Assembly (NCBI GenBank): GCA_950106755.1
Contig: OX467088.1
Coordinates: 9,346,001 to 9,410,000, forward strand
Origin: Climacium dendroides
Lineage: Eukaryota; Streptophyta; Bryopsida; Hypnales; Climaciaceae
Direction: 5' to 3'
Length of the DNA: 64,000 bases
In this document: positions 58,013 to 64,000 of the stretch, in pieces
How the letters are laid out: each line of letters starts with the position of its first letter
Position numbering within the stretch: the first letter of the stretch is position 1
Translations under genes and position numbers: made by a program
The notes under the pieces: model-generated
Database searches by the model: none
Told to the model about the DNA's origin: nothing
What the model saw: the letters and a program-made list of their open reading frames with translations, nothing else

Positions 58013-58308
58013 TTGGTTTCAGAGCAGGGCTACATTGGTGTGCAGTGAATCTTGAAGCCATAATAAGAGCCAAGATAGGTGAAGCTAGAGCTTCAAGATA
58101 AGGGTACCAAACACTTAGTCAAGATTTAGAGGCTAATGAGTCTTTTTTAAAGGAAACTCAAGGAGAGGATTCTCTTCATTTGGAGCAAATGGGACAAAAA
58201 TTGAGTCCTATTGAGGAAGAGAATGTTGAAACTAGTGCCAAAGAAGGTGACACCACTACTAGTCTCGGGAAGCCATGACGTAATCACAAATAAAAGGGAC
58301 GTAACCTC

Positions 58309-59150
58309 ATGTTTGAAGAACTTGTTAAAACACTTCAGGTAGTGCAAGGTGAAATTAAAAAACTAAAGGAAAAGGGTCATAGCTCTTTTTCTCACAAATT
58401 GTGCAAAACCAACATGCCGTCTTCTTTCATAGGCATTGACAAAGCCTACAAAGTAAAGGACTTTTTGGTAAAGTTGGAGTTGTACTTTGAAGCTCAAAGG
58501 GCACCTAAAGAAGACAAGATCACCATCACGGTGACTTTTCTCAAGGATCATGCTTTGCTTTAGTGGACTTACTTTCATAGTGAAAGTCCTGAGGCGATGG
58601 ACAACTTAACTTGGGCTGGTTTCAAGAAATGCATTAGCGACCACTTTACCTTAGAATATCAAGACATTTATGATGGAGTGGCACTTGAGAGACTCATGCA
58701 AATTGGGAGTTTTGGGGGATACATGCGGGAGTTTAATGCACACTCGAATGTGCTTCCAAGGCTAGATGAGGTAGCCAAGAAAATTATTTTCTTCAATGGA
58801 TTGCAAAATTAGGTAGAACGTGCGTTGTTTAGAATGCCTTACTTCCAGAGATTTGTGCGGAAATGTTGAAGCTTGTTGAAAATATTGGTGATGACAAAAA
58901 ACAAAATAAAAAGGTCAAAGATGGGCCTTCAACAGGTGAGTCAAGCAAACATTCCAAGTGTAAATTGAGGCATCATGTTTGGATAAAGAGCAAGCATGGA
59001 GGGGATGGAGCTAAGTCAAGTGGGCCAAAGGAAGGACAAGCTAAGGGCACTGACAAAAAGGGTGATAAAATAAAAAAGGATGTGAGCCAAATGACTTGTT
59101 ACAATTGTGGAGAGAATGGCCATTTGTTCTAAAATTGCACCAAGCCTAAA
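58309..59150 (+). pseudogene. gag pseudogene of the gypsy element
   Basis: The frame starting MFEELVKTLQVVQGEIKKLK leads into a capsid-like stretch (FLVKLELYFEAQRAPKEDKI, WAGFKKCISDHFTL). It is interrupted by TAG stops near 58562 and 58810 and a frame change. The basic linker (58863-59090) ends in a CCHC knuckle CYNCGENGHLF, stop, NC, where a stop replaces one residue. Confidence 0.8.
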
Positions 59151-59243
59151 GTAAGTGTTCAAAATACATGCTCTCATATTGGAGAGCATGTTCTTCAAGG
59201 TAGCTTCTTAGCTAAGGTAAATCAACCCAAATTAAGTCCTTAC

Positions 59244-61975
59244 TTGCTGTTTTTAAAAGAGTCCATAAGTAAGCATAATATTTCATTCCTAGTGGATATA
59301 GACACAATTTATTCATTCGTAAGTCCAAGACTTGCTATGGAGTTGGGCTTGCAAATCAAAGAGTCTTGCAAACCCATCAAGGTGCAGTTTGCCAAAGGCA
59401 AGCCGCACAAGACAAACAAGGTGGCAACAAATGTGGAAGTCAACTGTAGGGAGTTTACCTTTGTGGAGGACTTTACAATGTCTGATATGGGTGGGGTAGA
59501 TCTCATCCTAGGAAATACTTTCCTAGATACTTATAAAATAGACATAAGAAGGCATCCGTCTTTGAAGGTGGTTACCAATGTAGATGGCAAAGAGTTAAAG
59601 TTAGAGATAATTAAGTCACCCAAGATGTTGGGGACTCAAATCCATCTTGTAATTTTGGAAGAGCTTAGTGATACTAAGTTCCTAGTAGTTATGAGTGTTA
59701 GTGTAGATGGAAGGGAGAAGAAATTGGCTAATAAGGCCAATTCTCCTCCAAAATGTATAACAAGTGTAATCCATAAGTTTATGGGTGTTTTGACAACAAA
59801 GTTGTATGATGCCTTGTCTCCTGAAAGAGAAGTGGATCACAAAATTGAGGTGGTGCCTGGATCACAACCACCATCCAAGGCACCTTACCAATTAAATCAA
59901 AGGGAGTTGAAAGAGTTAAAAAAACCAACTCAATGAGCTTTTGGCTAAAGGATACATTTGTAAGAGTAAGTCACTTTATAGAGCGCTAGTCTTGTTTGTG
60001 AACAAGAAGGATTGAAAAATTTGCATGTGTGTTGATCATAGGGCGCTCAATAAGATCACCATTAAGAACAACTACCCTTTACCTCGAATTAATGACCTCT
60101 TTGATCAGTTGGCAAAGGCGATGTACTTAACTGCATTGATTTGAAGTCAGGCTACTATCAAATTCAAATTGCATTTGGAGACATTGAAAAGACAGCATGT
60201 AGGATCCAATATGGATCCTATGAGTTTTTGGTGATGCCTTTTGGTCTATGCAATGCTCCTTCAACATTCACTACCCTTATGAACACCATGTTCTATCAAG
60301 AGATGGATGAATTTGTCATTGTATACATTGATGACATCTTGGTGTACTCTAAGATGGTGGAGGAGCATGCCAAGCACCTTGAAATTGTGGTGGAAAGGCT
60401 AAGGGAACACGAATTGTATGCAAATGGAAAGAAAAGTGAATTTGGTTTAATAGAGATTGACTTTTTGGACCATATGTTGTCAAGATCAAGCCAGATACAA
60501 AGAAGATAGAAGCAATCAAGGAGTGAAAACCACCTACCATCCAAAAAAGTGTAAGGTCATTTCTTAGACTTGCAAATTATTATAGGAGGTTCATTAGAGA
60601 CTTCTCTAAGATTGCCAAACCTTTCTCTAATTTGTTGAAAAAGAAACAAGCCATTATGTGGACTAAGCCATGTGAGCAGGTCTTCGAGGAACTCAAGGCC
60701 AAACTTTCTTCCCATCTAGTGTTGAAGTTCTCTAAGTTTGATCAATCTTTTGAGGTACACACAAATGCAAGTGATTTTGTAATTGAGAGAGTGTTGATGC
60801 AAGGTGGGAGGCCTATTGCTTGTGAAAGCAAGAAATTGGATGGGATCCAAACCAAGTAGTCAACGCATGAAAATGAGATGTTTGTAGTAGTACATTATTT
60901 GAAGACATGACAACATTACCTTGGTCTTTATCAAACCAAGGTGTTCACCGATAATGTGTCGTTGAAGTATTTTGAGAGCCAAGTTGAAGTAACAGCCAAA
61001 CAATTGAGGTGGTATGACACCTTGGCTCTTATGAATGTGGATTTGATTCACAAACTAGACAAAGAAAATGTGGTGTCCGATGCCTTTAGCCAAAAGGATG
61101 AATTCAAACGAAGTTCTACTCAAATACTAAGATTAATGTATGAGGGGGAAAGTGACTTAGCTAGAAGAATAAAGAAGGCTTATATAAAAGATCTAGAGGT
61201 TAAAATTTTTTTAAGTGATTTGAAGATTAGCAAGCAAATAAAGGAGATTCGATTATGCCAAGGCTTATTCAAATTCAAGCAATATAGTATATGTCCCCAA
61301 GGGTAAGTTGAGGTTGCAAATCTTGAAGGAGGAGCATAATAAGCCTCTTGCGGATCATAGAGGTGAGAAAGCCAACATAAGTTTTGTGGCTAAGAGGTTC
61401 TATATACTCAAGATGAAAGAAGACATTGCACACTATGTAAAGACTTGTGTGTCACTTGTCAAGCCAACCAAGTTTTATACAAAAAACAAGTTGGATTACT
61501 TAAGCCTTTGTCCATTCTAAATGATTTATGAGAATGTATTTTCATAGACTTCATCACTAGCTTACCGGAGTCACAAAGATTTGATGCTATCTTCGTGGTG
61601 GTAGATCGATTTAACAAGTTGGCTAGGATGGCGCCAACAACAAGAGTAGCAACTGCATTTCAAACAACCACACTCTTTTTCAACACTTGGTGGAGGTACA
61701 GTGGATTGCCTAGGGTGATTGTCTCTGATAGAGATCCTAAATTCACAAGTACATTTTGGAGGCACTTATTTAGGAAAATGAAAACTAGCTTTCATTTAAT
61801 AAGGCATTTCATCCTCAAATAGATGGACAAACAAAGAGGATGAATAGGGTCTTGAATCAATACTTTAGAAATTATGTGAGTGCTGACCAAAGTGATTGGA
61901 CGGAGTATTTGGCTTTGGCTGAGTTTAATTACAACAAAGCCAAACATACAGCTATACAAGAAAGGAAGCAACTTG
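59244..61975 (+). pseudogene. pol pseudogene (protease, RT, RNase H, integrase) of the gypsy element
   Basis: The protease at 59244 reads FLVDIDTIYSF where active enzymes have DTG or DSG. RT spans about 59930-60500 (MKSGYYQIQI, FGLCNAPSTF, VYIDDILVYSK) with stops before it. RNase H at 60632-61100 reads FEVHTNASDF, where TDAS is expected. The integrase core at 61595-61975 has VVVDRFNKLA and IVSDRDPKFTSTFW, but [13 protein letters not shown] in place of QTERVN, so the catalytic Glu is Lys. At least four active-site or frame lesions make it inactive. Confidence 0.85.
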
Positions 61976-62100
61976 GGTGAATGCCAAAGATATGGTTCAT
62001 GCAAAGGAAGTGGTAGACTGATTTGAACAAAGTAGGCAATCCAACAAAAAGTCGCGTAGGAGTTGATGACGACATCAACTTTTGTTAGTGGAGGAGAAAC

Positions 62101-64000
62101 GCAACAATTGTGTAAATAGTGCATTTATGCGTTTGTCTATTGTAAACTTGTTTTGAAATAAAGTTACAATGTTGGAAATGACTCCTTGTATGTGAGTTAG
62201 CTCTTAATTGACATTAGCACTATGAGATGAGTCTTAGTCTCATTGATATTTAATCAGTAGAAGAGGATTGAATGATACGTAAATCAATTTTGAAGATGCT
62301 GCAAAATAGTGGCTTTGGCTTGAAAGTTGCAAAGGACCAAACCCTTTTAACTTTCAAGCTTCAGACTTACTCAGGTGAGAGCAAGATAGTGGCACAAGCT
62401 TACAAAAATGCCCTTTGGAAGTAGACCATTGTCTACACATGGATTGATCATCCATGCCTCAGAAGAGTACTCAAAGGATAAATCGGGCGTGACTTGGCAC
62501 TATCTCTAGGCTTGCAAAGTTCATCATTTGATAACTTAAGTGTTTAAGTGGGATCTTAGTGTTACTACCAAGTTGAAATTGATGAGCCTTGAGTTCTTTC
62601 TAGTCAAGTAAATAAGATAGACTAGTTGAGTCTAACTCGGAGCCAAAAGAGGGCCAACTAAGGGAGTTAAAGTAGGTAAGTCCCTTTAGTATAGGTCTAG
62701 GTCCCTAAAAGGTTGCCATTTAGGGTGGCAAACCATGGGCTTATCTAGTGCCACCTTTGGAGACTTAGCCATTCAAACTAAATAAATGAGTACTTATATC
62801 ATTGTGGGGTTAGCTACCCAAAACGCAACGAAAGTGTTGAGAAGGATGGCTATCTTTTCTAATTCAATGCTTCCGAATTTTGTTGTCGAATTCTATTATC
62901 GAATTTTTAGAGATGTCATGATATGTGATTAAATTTACAGTGAACTTTTACTTGAAAGTTGAAAAAAGATATAAAAATATAGAATATTTTCAAATATACT
63001 TAAAGATATTTAATAGATTTAAATAATATTTTTACATATCATGGCACAAAATTACCTTGTCATTTTAAAATTAGTATGTCAATATTCTACAGAAAGTTGA
63101 AAAGGCTCAAGTTCAAATAGGAATAAAAAATTGGATTTCAAGAATTTTCAAATTTTACAAATTGAAGTAGGAATGAGACTTGATAAGCTTCATTTCATAA
63201 GTTGGACACATATTCAAAAGGATCATTTACATGAATCAAGTATGTAACAAAAGCAAGGGCCAACAATGTATCAATATATACTACCTAGTGATTATTTTGT
63301 GAATCATGCATCTTGTTTTGTAGAAAAGTTAAAAATACCAAAATGAAGCAATATTCAACAACATTTCAACAAAAATATGTCTAAGCACATCCCCATTACA
63401 AAATTTTCCATCCTTTGATGCAACATTTTAACGTTGGCCCTAGAAGGCCGCCGACCTAAAACTATGGTGATCACTCAAAAATGATTTGTTTTTTGAGCCA
63501 AGAGGTGCATTCTTGATTTCTACAATAATTTAGAAGATCATCCATCGGCTAATTTCTAATACAACTATCTTACAAGGTTAAAATACAAATAAGCAAAATT
63601 GGATTGACAACCCCACAATAGTTTAAATGTATTATTTACGTGATTGATGCTAGGCTTCTAAATTATTCACCTTTTAAAATTTTGTTTGTTCCTCTCTTAT
63701 CCTCAAAATCATGCCCCTAGAACAATTGTAGGTCAAAAGAAAAAGGATATCTTAGTGATAACCTATAAGCCTATGACAACTTGAAAGTCACATATACAAT
63801 CAACTATTCTAGATTCAAAAATTAGAATTTATAAAACACAAATCAACATCAACATCAAAGTATTGATGGATTCCTTCATACTTGATTCATGCAATGATGC
63901 ATCTTCAACACAAGGATGAATAATGTGTACACATATCAATTTGTTGGACTTCTTTTGTGTTATATTGAGTGTGAGTCTACATATAGATCTATTTCTAATA
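62101..64000. other. Gene-free right end of the window
   Basis: No reading frame, RNA gene or clear element boundary was seen after the retrotransposon. Part of 62101-62800 could be its degraded 3' LTR, but no match to the 5' side was found by eye. Confidence 0.4.

Larger units (their letters stand above)
58014..62100 (+). mobile_element. Decayed Ty3/gypsy retrotransposon (internal region)
   Basis: The primer-binding site TGGTTTCAGAGCAGG at 58014 differs by one base from the common TGGTATCAGAGC complementary to initiator tRNA-Met. The order gag, protease, RT, RNase H, integrase is that of Ty3/gypsy. A purine-rich AGTGGAGGAGAAA near 62085 sits where the polypurine tract is expected. The many stops and frameshifts indicate an old copy. 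No chromodomain was seen. Confidence 0.85.

Overview
The window is nuclear DNA of a land plant, most likely a bryophyte and probably a moss. It is AT-rich, repeat-dense and gene-poor. The evidence for a plant nucleus is an intron-split gene for a chloroplast-envelope lipid permease (TGD1 type), plant-type mariner, CACTA and Ty3/gypsy transposons, and relics of PPR, crooked-neck and GH19 chitinase genes. The moss assignment is an inference. It rests on kinases joined to short 24-residue plant leucine-rich repeats, a style I associate with mosses, and no tool was available to confirm it.

Layout. 0.3-7.2 kb is a degenerate mariner-like element with a broken transposase and younger repeats inside it. 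7.2-12.2 kb is a mosaic of small inverted-repeat elements and a four-copy tandem array. At 11.8-12.2 kb one MITE interrupts a segment whose uninterrupted paralogue lies at 20.0-20.5 kb, so its 2-bp target site can be read directly. 13.1-13.8 kb is a GH19 chitinase relic. 14.6-16.2 kb (minus strand) is an intact protein kinase with a helical N-terminal region; its upstream region runs to about 18.5 kb. 18.6-19.5 kb holds a mariner-related MITE and a 58-bp minisatellite. 21.8-23.9 kb is the TGD1 gene in four exons. 24.7-25.2 kb holds exon-like pieces of an unrecognised gene.

25.8-30.3 kb is a decayed kinase-LRR paralogue. 30.3-43.2 kb is gene-free and holds several elements with exact target-site duplications: a nested 177-bp CACTA-type MITE, a 2.1-kb CACTA element carrying an array of palindromes, and one member of an 8-bp-TSD TIR family. 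43.2-51.3 kb is the main locus, a kinase-LRR gene (plus strand) with about 34 LRRs in a very recently amplified higher-order array. A damaged LRR tail follows to about 53 kb and is itself interrupted by a second member of the 8-bp-TSD family. 53.3-56.6 kb is a third, larger member, which has captured fragments of at least three host genes (PPR, crooked-neck, one unknown). 56.9-62.1 kb is a decayed Ty3/gypsy retrotransposon. The rest shows no gene.

The genes that look functional are TGD1 (lipid import into the chloroplast) and the kinases at 14.6 and 47.0 kb. The three kinase loci share coding and upstream sequence, so they are one small duplicated family in three states: kinase only, kinase-LRR, and pseudogene. 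A role in recognition or defence signalling is an inference from the architecture and the repeat instability.
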